Source: JAICQQ01 sp965651135
GTDB lineage: Bacteria > Myxococcota_A > Polyangia > Polyangiales > Polyangiaceae
Assembly (NCBI GenBank): GCA_965651135.1
Contig: CBFGRJ010000187.1
Span: 1-13,262 of the forward strand
Direction of reading: 5' to 3'
DNA length: 13,262 nucleotides
The position numbers and the translations under genes are program-made. Positions within the stretch are counted from its first letter, which is position 1. Every line of letters begins with the position of its first letter. This document shows positions 1 through 6,323 of the stretch, in pieces. The notes below the pieces were generated by a model. It made no database searches. It saw only the letters and a list, made by a program, of their open reading frames with translations, and had not been told where the DNA came from.

Positions 1-130
1 GGCGCGGATCAGCTGGCACGTCGTCTCGTTGCTACGACTTCCCGGAATGCCCAGCGTGTCGCATGGATCTTCACCGACGCGCTTATGCTCGCCAGGCCCA
101 TTCCTGGGAGTGGTCGCTCGCGACCCGCAG

Positions 131-257
131 TACGCTCGATCCGAGCGCGCCGGAACAAAGCTGAATCCGATTTCTGATTTGCTGCCATATGACGCCAAAT
201 CCGGTTGCTGATTGACGATCCGCACACGACACGCCCGCGCGCAGCCGTTTCATCCGG
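131..257. repeat. Diverged dispersed repeat, copy A
   Basis: This stretch aligns with 475-606 over most of its length with only small indels. Shared blocks include CCGGAA followed by AAAGCTG, then ACGCCAAATCCG, CCACAC-like bases and GTTTCATC-GG near the end. Inside, 163-181 and 196-214 form imperfect inverted arms of 19 bases separated by 14 bases. The arms are clearly more degraded here than in copy B. No target-site duplication or transposase is visible, so the mobility mechanism, if any, is unknown. The boundaries are approximate because similarity fades gradually. Confidence 0.65.
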
Positions 258-474
258 TGCTGGTCGAGCCCAAGAAAGATAGAAAAAGGAACTCGGGCAT
301 TCCTGGCGCTCTTAGAGCGCTTGGTAACTCACAGTGCGCCGTCCCTTTTTTACGGTTTTGGCGGTTTTGCGGTTCGTTCTATCACGATTTCGGAGTTGAA
401 ATGACGCGTCGTGAAGCCGCACGGGCCCCGTGCTTCGATACCCGTGGACGGGTCGCACTCGACCTACGGTTGTG

Positions 475-606
475 CACTCGACACGAGGGGGCACCGGAAT
501 CAAAAGCTGGATCCGGTTTCGGATTTGCCCTCCTACAACGCCAAATCCGATTCCTGATCCACCATCCACACACAGCGGCATGCCTGCGCGCTGGCGTTTC
601 ATCTGG
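475..606. repeat. Diverged dispersed repeat, copy B, with 19-bp hairpin
   Basis: This is the second copy of the repeat at 131-257, in the same orientation and about 345 bp away. Its core is a strong inverted repeat: arm 509-527 (GGATCCGGTTTCGGATTTG), a 14-base spacer, and arm 542-560, which is its reverse complement except at three positions. Copy A keeps the same 19-14-19 geometry. The sequence is unlikely to encode a protein. It could be a structured-RNA element or an intergenic palindromic element of the REP/MITE kind; which of these cannot be decided from two copies. Confidence 0.65.
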
Positions 607-646
607 CGCAGGCGCGCGCAGCCCGGTGGAGAACTGACTTACGATT

Positions 647-664
647 CATGCACAAGAGTGCATG
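647..664 (-). terminator. Possible terminator hairpin downstream of uvrA
   Basis: A perfect 7-bp inverted repeat, CATGCAC/GTGCATG, encloses a 4-base loop about 50 bases past the uvrA stop codon. On the minus strand no T-run follows, so if it terminates transcription it is not a classical intrinsic terminator. It is the best candidate structure between uvrA and the repeat region. Confidence 0.3.
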
Positions 665-715
665 CCCGCGGTACCCGTTTCACCGGCACCCACCCGGCGC
701 TCGCGCTCACGCAGC

Positions 716-3589
716 TCACGCCGACGCAGCAGCGCCGGCGCCGTTTCGACGAGACTTCCGCGTAGCGTTCGAGCGTTCGCCGAGCAATGCCTTCAAGTAC
801 CGCCCCGTGTGCGACCTGGGATGCTTGGCTACGGTTTCCGGTGTTCCCTCGGCGATCAGCTCGCCTCCCGCCGGGCCTCCCTCTGGTCCTAGATCGACGA
901 TGTAATCCGCCGTTTTGATCACGTCGAGGTTGTGTTCGATGACGACTACGGTGTTGCCGGTGTCGACCAGTCGATTGAGCACGGTGAGCAGTTTCTTGAC
1001 GTCGTCGAAGTGTAGCCCTGTCGTCGGCTCATCCAGAATGTAGAGCGTGCGGCCCGTGGCGCGTTTGGATAGCTCGCGCGCAAGCTTGATGCGCTGGGCT
1101 TCGCCGCCCGAGAGCGTGGGCGAAGCCTGGCCAATCGGCAAGTAACCCACGCCCACTTCTTCGAGCAAGCTGAGCGGACCGTGGATGTTGGGATGTGCTT
1201 TGAAGAGCTCCAGCGCTTCGCTGACCGTGAGCTCCAGCACGTCGGCGATGGTCTTGCCCTTGTAGAGCACCTCGAGCGTTGCGTCGTTGAAGCGGCGCCC
1301 CTGACACTCTTCGCAGCGCACGAACACGTCAGCCAAAAAGTGCATTTCGATCTTGCGGGCGCCATCGCCTTCGCAGGCCTCGCAGCGCCCACCTTTGACG
1401 TTGAACGAAAACCTTCCGGGCGTGTAGCCTCGCAGCTTGGCTTCGGGCAAAGCAGCGAAGAAGCGGCGGATCTCGTCGAACGCCTTGATGTAGGTCGCTG
1501 GATTGCTCCGAGGCGTGCGCCCGATGGGGCGCTGGTCGATGTCGATGACCTTGTCGATGTGCTCGAGGCCCTCGATGCTGCGGTGCTTACCCACGTGGCG
1601 CGTCGAATCGTGGAGCTTGCGAGCGAGCGCCGGGTACAAAATGCCATTGATCAGCGTCGACTTGCCCGCTCCGCTGACGCCCGTGACGCAGGTGAGCTGC
1701 CCCAAGGGAAAACTCACGTCGATGTCTTTGAGGTTGTGCTCCGAAGCCCCCAGAAGGCGGATGACCCCTGGGCTTTCGCGGCGGCGCCGAGTGATCTCGA
1801 TCGTGCTCCTGCCTGAAAGGTAGGCGCCCGTCAGCGACTGCTTGCTCTTCTTCAAGCTGGCGGGTGATCCGGCATGTACGACGCGGCCACCGGCGACGCC
1901 TGCGCCGGGCCCGAAGTCGATCACGTGATCGGCGGCATCGATGGTTTCCGCATCGTGCTCGACCACCACGACGGTATTGCCAATGTCGCGCATGCGCTTG
2001 AGCGTGTCGATCAGCTTGGCGTTGTCGCGCTGGTGCAAGCCGATACTGGGCTCGTCCAGGATATAGATGACGCCCGTGAGATCGGAGCCGATCTGGCTGG
2101 CGAGACGGATGCGCTGTGACTCCCCGCCCGAAAGGGTGGGGCCGCTGCGATCCAACGAGAGATAACCGAGACCGACCTTGCTGAGAAAGCTCAAGCGCGC
2201 CACCACCTCCTTGAGCACGTCCGCCGCGATGGCTTTTGCTTCGCCGCTGAGCTCGAGCCGCGTGTAGAAGGCTAGGGCGTCGTCTACGGTCATGGCCCCC
2301 ACTTCCACCAAGGTTTTTCCGCCCACACGTACCGCTGCGCTTTCGGGTCGCAAGCGGGAGCCACGACATTTGGGGCACGTGGCGTCGCCCATGAACTGCG
2401 CGTACCACTTCTTGGAGCGCTCGGATTGGGTGCTGTTGAAGCGTCGCATCAGGCGTGGCACCAAGCCCTCCCACTTCACGTTGAAGCTACCGCGACCCGA
2501 TTTGCTGGTCCACTTGATGCGGTAGGTGGCTTCTCCCGTGCCATACAGCAAGACCTGTCGCTGTTTCTGCGGCAGCTTCTTCCACGGCACCTTCATGTCC
2601 ACGCCCAGCTGCTTGAGCAGCTGCCCGCGGAAATCGTGGGCCCAGCCCTGTTTCTTGGATACGTCAGGCCCCCAGGGCGCGATCGCTCCGCCATCGATGC
2701 TCAAGCTCTGATCGGGCACGACCCGATCGGGATCGATGGTCATCAGGGTTCCCAGCCCATTGCACTCGACGCACATGCCCTGCGGGCTGTTGAACGAGAA
2801 CCCTTGGGGCGTGAGCTCGGGAAACGAGTAATCGCAGCAGGCGAACTTTTGAGAGAAGATTCGATCGCCCGCGTCCGACGCTACGATCATCTGGCCGTGG
2901 CCCAGCTTCAAGGCCGTCTCGACGGATTCGGTCAGCCGCTGATGAGAGGCCTTGCCGGCAACGATGCGGTCGACCACGGCTTCTACGTGATGCTTCTTGC
3001 GCTTGTCGAGCGCCATCAGGCCAGCGCTTTCGACTACCTCTCCATCGACGCGCAGGCGCACGTAGCCCGCTTCCCTCGCGCGTTCCAAGAGATCGCGGTG
3101 CTCGCCCTTGCGGTTCACGAGCAGCGGCGCCAGCAGCAACAGGCGCGAGCCCGGCTTGTACTCCGCCAGCTGCTTGGCAATGCGCTGCACGCTCTGGCCC
3201 TCCACCTTCTTCCCGCACTGGTGGCAATACTGCTCACCGACGCGAGCGTACAGCACTCTCAAGTAGTCGGAGATTTCGGTGATGGTGCCGACGGTGGAGC
3301 GTGGATTGTTGCCGGTCGTCTTCTGCTCGATGCTGATTGTCGGCGACAGGCCGCGAATGGAGTCGTACTTGGGCTTCTCCATGCGCCCGAGAAACTGTCG
3401 CGCGTACGCAGACAGCGACTCGACGTAGCGCCGCTGGCCTTCGGCGTACAAGGTATCGAACGCCAGCGACGACTTACCCGAGCCGGACACACCACTGAGC
3501 ACCACCAGCTTCTTTTTCGGGATGGTGACGTCGATGGACTTGAGGTTGTGCTCGCGGGCCCCCCGGATTCTGATTTGATTCGGTTCCAT
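716..3589 (-). CDS. uvrA: UvrABC excinuclease subunit A
   Basis: UvrA is the damage-sensing ATPase of nucleotide excision repair; it loads UvrB at lesions in the cytoplasm. The 957 residues match the usual size of about 940. The N-terminal block IRGAREHNLKSIDV leads into Walker A GVSGSGKSS (33-41), ABC signature LSGGESQRI (486-494) and Walker B ILDEPSIGLH (510-519). The second half has Walker A GVSGAGKST (637-645), signature LSGGEAQRI (826-834) and Walker B ILDEPTTGLH (851-860). The C-terminal zinc module is clear at C736/C739 and C759/C762. The first module has C273/C276, but its other pair reads CC (251-252) instead of CxxC. The C-terminal tail (about 937-957) is basic and Ala/Gly rich. No strong ribosome binding site precedes the ATG, which lies 32 bases after the cytochrome gene, so the two may be co-transcribed. 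Confidence 0.98.
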   Translation of the reverse strand: MEPNQIRIRGAREHNLKSIDVTIPKKKLVVLSGVSGSGKSSLAFDTLYAEGQRRYVESLSAYARQFLGRMEKPKYDSIRGLSPTISIEQKTTGNNPRSTVGTITEISDYLRVLYARVGEQYCHQCGKKVEGQSVQRIAKQLAEYKPGSRLLLLAPLLVNRKGEHRDLLERAREAGYVRLRVDGEVVESAGLMALDKRKKHHVEAVVDRIVAGKASHQRLTESVETALKLGHGQMIVASDAGDRIFSQKFACCDYSFPELTPQGFSFNSPQGMCVECNGLGTLMTIDPDRVVPDQSLSIDGGAIAPWGPDVSKKQGWAHDFRGQLLKQLGVDMKVPWKKLPQKQRQVLLYGTGEATYRIKWTSKSGRGSFNVKWEGLVPRLMRRFNSTQSERSKKWYAQFMGDATCPKCRGSRLRPESAAVRVGGKTLVEVGAMTVDDALAFYTRLELSGEAKAIAADVLKEVVARLSFLSKVGLGYLSLDRSGPTLSGGESQRIRLASQIGSDLTGVIYILDEPSIGLHQRDNAKLIDTLKRMRDIGNTVVVVEHDAETIDAADHVIDFGPGAGVAGGRVVHAGSPASLKKSKQSLTGAYLSGRSTIEITRRRRESPGVIRLLGASEHNLKDIDVSFPLGQLTCVTGVSGAGKSTLINGILYPALARKLHDSTRHVGKHRSIEGLEHIDKVIDIDQRPIGRTPRSNPATYIKAFDEIRRFFAALPEAKLRGYTPGRFSFNVKGGRCEACEGDGARKIEMHFLADVFVRCEECQGRRFNDATLEVLYKGKTIADVLELTVSEALELFKAHPNIHGPLSLLEEVGVGYLPIGQASPTLSGGEAQRIKLARELSKRATGRTLYILDEPTTGLHFDDVKKLLTVLNRLVDTGNTVVVIEHNLDVIKTADYIVDLGPEGGPAGGELIAEGTPETVAKHPRSHTGRYLKALLGERSNATRKSRRNGAGAAASA

Positions 3590-3621
3590 CGGGCCGGCGT
3601 CTCACGGCCTTTGCCGCGGAC

Positions 3622-4104
3622 TCACTCCTTCTGATGACATTCGAAGCAGCCGAAACCCTTTCCGGTTTCGGGATTGTACGGCTCTTCTTTGAGCAGCTTT
3701 GCCATCTGGGGCACGACTTGCTCCGCCATGAACTTGGCGACCTCTGGATTATCGTTGAAGACCGGAGTGGGGTCTGCCGGGAGCTTGGGCAATGCATCGG
3801 ACGGCATCTCGAAATTGCCGTCTTTGGCGCCCGGCCCGTGGCACGTCACGCAGCCGAAATCGGAGTAGTGCTCAGCGTTGAAAGCTTGGAACGTCTTGGC
3901 CATTTCCGGCGCTACGACTTCTTTCATGAACTTCAGGCGTTCACCCGGAGCCATGTCGTGGAAGGCTTTATCGACCACGGGTTCATCGCCGCCGGTCTCG
4001 CCGGTGGGCGCCGCGGCCTCAGGGGTTTGTGAACCGCCGCAGGCGAGCACGATAGCCGCCGGAGCGGCCCAGATAATGCGCGGAAAGAATTGCCTAAGCG
4101 TCAT
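3622..4104 (-). CDS. Di-haem cytochrome c lipoprotein (duplicated unit)
   Basis: This 160-residue protein has a lipoprotein signal ending in IVLAC (Cys22), then a Pro/Gly/acidic linker and two haem-c motifs, CVTCH (85-89) and CFECH (153-157), the second only three residues from the end. The two halves resemble each other: KFMKEVVAPEMAK and KFMAEQVVPQMAK each precede FGC-x2-CH, so a single-haem unit was duplicated. Methionines in a helix ahead of CxxCH are the arrangement of photosynthetic reaction-centre cytochrome subunits, which suggests Met/His ligation by analogy. A role in periplasmic electron transfer follows from the motifs; the partner is unknown. An upstream ATG at 4137 is possible, but the start at 4104 has a good AAAGGA site eight bases before it and begins directly with the signal peptide. 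uvrA follows 32 bases downstream. Confidence 0.85.
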   Translation of the reverse strand: MTLRQFFPRIIWAAPAAIVLACGGSQTPEAAAPTGETGGDEPVVDKAFHDMAPGERLKFMKEVVAPEMAKTFQAFNAEHYSDFGCVTCHGPGAKDGNFEMPSDALPKLPADPTPVFNDNPEVAKFMAEQVVPQMAKLLKEEPYNPETGKGFGCFECHQKE

Positions 4105-4148
4105 GGATTTCGTCCTTTCTTGACCCACGGGGCACAACAGTACGCCGG

Positions 4149-4177
4149 GCTATGGTGCAGCCTGCCAGAGTTGTCAA
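4149..4177 (-). promoter_or_regulatory. Candidate sigma-70-type promoter for the cytochrome gene
   Basis: On the minus strand a perfect -35 TTGACA (4172-4177) stands 17 bases from CATAGC (4149-4154), a weak -10. The predicted transcript would start near 4142 and carry a leader of just under 40 bases that includes the AAAGGA site before the start at 4104. The weak -10 limits confidence. If correct, it would also serve uvrA. Confidence 0.45.
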
Positions 4178-4372
4178 ACGCTCGGCAAACTCGCGGCACA
4201 TTGTCTGCTCGCAATCTGTGTCTGCCATTCCTCGGGCAAGAGCGGCGCTCTCCTCTCTTTCTTCGCAGCGTTGAACGGCTTCGGAAGCTAGTCCGTGACC
4301 TGAACGCATGTCAAGTACTAATGCGCCTTTGGTCCTGGGGCTTTGCGTTTACGCTGACCTGAGTACGCCTTC

Positions 4373-5065
4373 ATGAGCCTCCGAGCGATTTCGACAAGCC
4401 CGCCTGACTCGGAACAGGTACTCCTCGAACGAGCGCGCGGCATTGCAGGCTGTTCCTTCGCTGAGCTTGCCAGCGAGCTCGGGCTCGCGGTACCGACCGA
4501 ACTTGCGCGCGCCAAGGGTTGGGTGGGAACCCTGCTCGAACGAGCGCTGGGGGCGAGCGCGGGCTCTCGCTCCGAACCGGATTTCCCAGAGCTCGGTGTC
4601 GAGCTGAAGTCGCTGCCGATCGATACGAAAGGCGTACCTCGCGAATCCACTTTCGTGTGCACGGTCGAGCTCAGCCAGATCCCCCAGATTGAATGGCAGG
4701 CGTCGCGAGTGAAGAACAAGTTGAACCGCGTGCTGTGGGTTCCGGTAGAGTCAGACCGAGCCGTGCCCATAGCGGAGAGGCGTGTGGGTACGCCGCTGCT
4801 GTGGAGCCCCGACCCGGAAGAAGAAGCCGCGCTTCGCTTCGACTGGGAAGAGCTCGCGGGGCAAATCGCCGTCTTTGGTACGGAGAGCGTGACCGCACAC
4901 CTGGGGCGTTTTTTGCAAGTGCGACCCAAGGCGGCGCACAGCCGAGTTCGCCGCATGGTGATCGACGCAGAAGGCACGCCCTACTCGGCCAATCCGCGGG
5001 GCTTTTATTTGCGCACGGCGTTCACCAAGCGCTTGCTCGAGCGACACTATGCGGGTCTGCGTTGA
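4373..5065 (+). CDS. mutH: DNA mismatch repair endonuclease MutH
   Basis: MutH nicks the unmethylated strand at hemimethylated GATC when activated by MutS-MutL, giving strand choice in methyl-directed mismatch repair. The 230 residues match E. coli MutH (229) end to end in my recollection of that protein: KGWVGTLLE (48-56), GASAGS (60-65), GVELKS (75-80), TFVC (93-96), RVLWVPVE (119-126), RRVGTPLLWSP (136-146), QVRPKAA (182-188) and PRGFYLR (208-214). The catalytic residues E56, D70, E77 and K79 of the D-x(n)-E-x-K site fall at the same numbers as in E. coli. It is the only clear plus-strand gene in the window, with no mutL, mutS or dam beside it. No strong ribosome binding site precedes the ATG. 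Sau3AI-type restriction enzymes share the fold, but the full-length match favours MutH. Confidence 0.95.
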   Translation: MSLRAISTSPPDSEQVLLERARGIAGCSFAELASELGLAVPTELARAKGWVGTLLERALGASAGSRSEPDFPELGVELKSLPIDTKGVPRESTFVCTVELSQIPQIEWQASRVKNKLNRVLWVPVESDRAVPIAERRVGTPLLWSPDPEEEAALRFDWEELAGQIAVFGTESVTAHLGRFLQVRPKAAHSRVRRMVIDAEGTPYSANPRGFYLRTAFTKRLLERHYAGLR

Positions 5066-5079
5066 GTCAAGCGAAGCGA

Positions 5080-5361
5080 CTACCTCACCAGCTCGAGCAA
5101 GGCAAAATCTTCGAGCGGAATCTGTGTCGTCCAGAAAGCGAGTGGCGCTTGGAGGGTCGAGGAGTCATGCAACGCATGCTTCTCCGCCACCCCACACGGG
5201 TCCCTCGTAGGGCTCGCCGCGGCGATGCAACTCGGTGACGGAGCATCTATGGCTCGTTGGGTGCAGTCCGCGTCGGTGTAGAAGGCATCGGATTCCCGAG
5301 AGGTTTCCCGCTGGTTTGCTGTCTGATGCACGATGGCGTCGATCAGCACATTGACCTTCAT
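5080..5361 (-). pseudogene. Doubtful ORF, possible gene remnant
   Basis: This 93-codon frame begins MKVNVLIDAIVHQT. From memory this resembles the start of a longer conserved protein in Polyangia-type myxobacteria, usually continuing with a hydrophobic helix; I cannot verify that here. After residue 14 the translation loses that character: it is rich in Ser, Thr, Ala and Asp with scattered Cys, no domain or motif is visible, and the neighbouring frames do not restore one. No ribosome binding site precedes the ATG. It may be the stub of a deleted gene, a small lineage-specific protein, or chance. It lies tail-to-tail with mutH, 14 bases from its stop. Confidence 0.3.
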
Positions 5362-5472
5362 GGCGGACAGGCTAAGTGCCTGGCCAGCCGTGCAAAAGTG
5401 TAAATTCTTTCACTCCAGCACGTTTACCTGTCGGGCCAACGCGCCTTCGTTTGGCTCCGAACGACATCTTTC

Positions 5473-6249
5473 TCAAAGCTCGAGTGTTTGCGCTGCCGGG
5501 GCGATCGCCAAGTGGATGTGGTCGTGGTGGTCCGCGTTGTAGTCGGGCGTGAGCAGTTCTTTGAACGCGCCCGAGCGCTTGAGATGACAGGCTACGCGGT
5601 TGAGTGGCGGAGCGTTGTTGCCGCAGGAGTCTCCAAGGCCTCTGGCGAAGTCTCGCTTGACGCTCAACTGCTGGCCGTCGACGGTGATTTCGTGAATGTC
5701 GATGGCCAGGCCGTTGGCGTGCAGGCTAAGCCGGCCTTTGCTGCTCATGCGGTAGACATAGGCTCCGCTGTAGTGCAGGGCGCTCACGCCGAGCTCGCGC
5801 AACAGGGGCCCGAGTCGCTCCAGGGTGACTGCGAAACGGCAATCGACGATGAGGGGCAGTCCTCCGGTGGGAACGTAGCGGACTCCGCCCAGGTTGCTTT
5901 GGACCAAGACTGGCGTCACCACGCCTCGCTTTTCGCCTAGCGGGCTGAAGCTGACGCCGGAGCGGGTCAGCTCGTTCAGGCAGCTGCCGGTGTTGGCGGG
6001 AGGCACGAGAGCCTGGGCCGAAGGTTGCGTCGCTCGGGCGGGGTCTGCTGGGTGCGCCTGCCACTGGGCTTTGCCGAGCTGTGGCGACGCCTGCGAGGAA
6101 GCTTCGGACAAGGTTTTGGGCGGCCAGGCGTAGTCGGAAGGCAGCGGTCCGTTCGGCACGCGGGAGGTCGCTTCTGGAGCATGGATCAAGGCGCAGCCCA
6201 GGCTGAGCCACGCGGTGCCGAGCAAGAGGGCGACGGAGCGGAGGGACAT
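5473..6249 (-). CDS. Extensin-like/M15-type lipoprotein, putative peptidoglycan peptidase
   Basis: The 258-residue protein has a signal peptide ending in the lipobox LSLGC (Cys19), a Pro/Ala/Ser-rich linker to about residue 85, and a C-terminal domain of the extensin-like (extensin_2) family. Key positions are SLHANGLAID (175-184), giving H177 and D184, and DHHDHIHLAI (240-249), giving H244 and H246. These fit the H-x6-D ... H-x-H zinc site of LAS/M15-type peptidases such as MepA and D-Ala-D-Ala carboxypeptidases. Cys90, Cys137, Cys209 and Cys221 could form disulfides. Cutting peptidoglycan cross-links at the envelope is a family-based inference; the substrate is unknown. No Shine-Dalgarno sequence precedes the ATG, and a promoter-like -10 ends eight bases before it. 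truD ends 74 bases upstream. Confidence 0.85.
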   Translation of the reverse strand: MSLRSVALLLGTAWLSLGCALIHAPEATSRVPNGPLPSDYAWPPKTLSEASSQASPQLGKAQWQAHPADPARATQPSAQALVPPANTGSCLNELTRSGVSFSPLGEKRGVVTPVLVQSNLGGVRYVPTGGLPLIVDCRFAVTLERLGPLLRELGVSALHYSGAYVYRMSSKGRLSLHANGLAIDIHEITVDGQQLSVKRDFARGLGDSCGNNAPPLNRVACHLKRSGAFKELLTPDYNADHHDHIHLAIAPAAQTLEL

Positions 6250-6257
6250 GGGTGCGA

Positions 6258-6287
6258 ATTGTCCCGTAGCCGCTCGCGCGCAGCCAA
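6258..6287 (-). promoter_or_regulatory. Candidate promoter of the extensin-like gene, near-leaderless
   Basis: On the minus strand TTGGCT (6282-6287) and GACAAT (6258-6263) are 18 bases apart, each matching four of six consensus positions. The -10 ends eight bases before the ATG, so a transcript starting at the usual distance would have a leader of zero to two bases. This agrees with the lack of a Shine-Dalgarno sequence. Confidence 0.4.
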
Positions 6288-6323
6288 AAAAGTGGGGGAA
6301 AGGCTGAACGGATGAACGCGCCT

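Larger units (their letters stand above)
1..715. other. Gene-free region with diverged repeats and hairpins
   Basis: No reading frame here looks like a real gene. The open frames on both strands are short, overlap one another, run across the repeats and start without ribosome binding sites. A plus-strand frame enters from the left edge and stops at 175-177; it could be the tail of a gene outside the window, but its translation is not recognisable. The region contains two copies of a diverged repeat, a short array of the unit CGGTTTTG (353-376), a perfect inverted repeat at 306-320 (arms GCGCTC/GAGCGC around TTA), a second at 419-433 (arms GCACGGG/CCCGTGC) and a third at 647-664. This looks like intergenic repeat-rich DNA downstream of uvrA rather than decayed coding sequence. 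Confidence 0.6.

Noticed and set aside
290..345. tRNA-like impression from AGAGCGCTTGG and the adjacent hairpin
   Set aside because: No acceptor stem, anticodon arm or T-arm can be completed around it.
131..606. CRISPR-like or insertion-sequence interpretation of the repeat pair
   Set aside because: There are only two copies, they are over 100 bp long and diverged, spacing is not CRISPR-like, and there is no cas gene, transposase or terminal inverted repeat.
1587..2474. 295-codon minus-strand frame inside uvrA
   Set aside because: It is the alternate frame of uvrA, Arg/His/Gln-rich, as expected for an out-of-frame translation.
2426..3634. 402-codon open frame on the plus strand
   Set aside because: It is antisense to uvrA, which has every family motif. 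Long antisense frames are expected in high-GC coding DNA. It has no ribosome binding site and its translation is compositionally biased.
3622..5065. Cytochrome gene, uvrA and mutH as one DNA-damage/redox system
   Set aside because: mutH is divergent from the other two and each gene has its own well-understood family role; proximity alone does not support a joint system.
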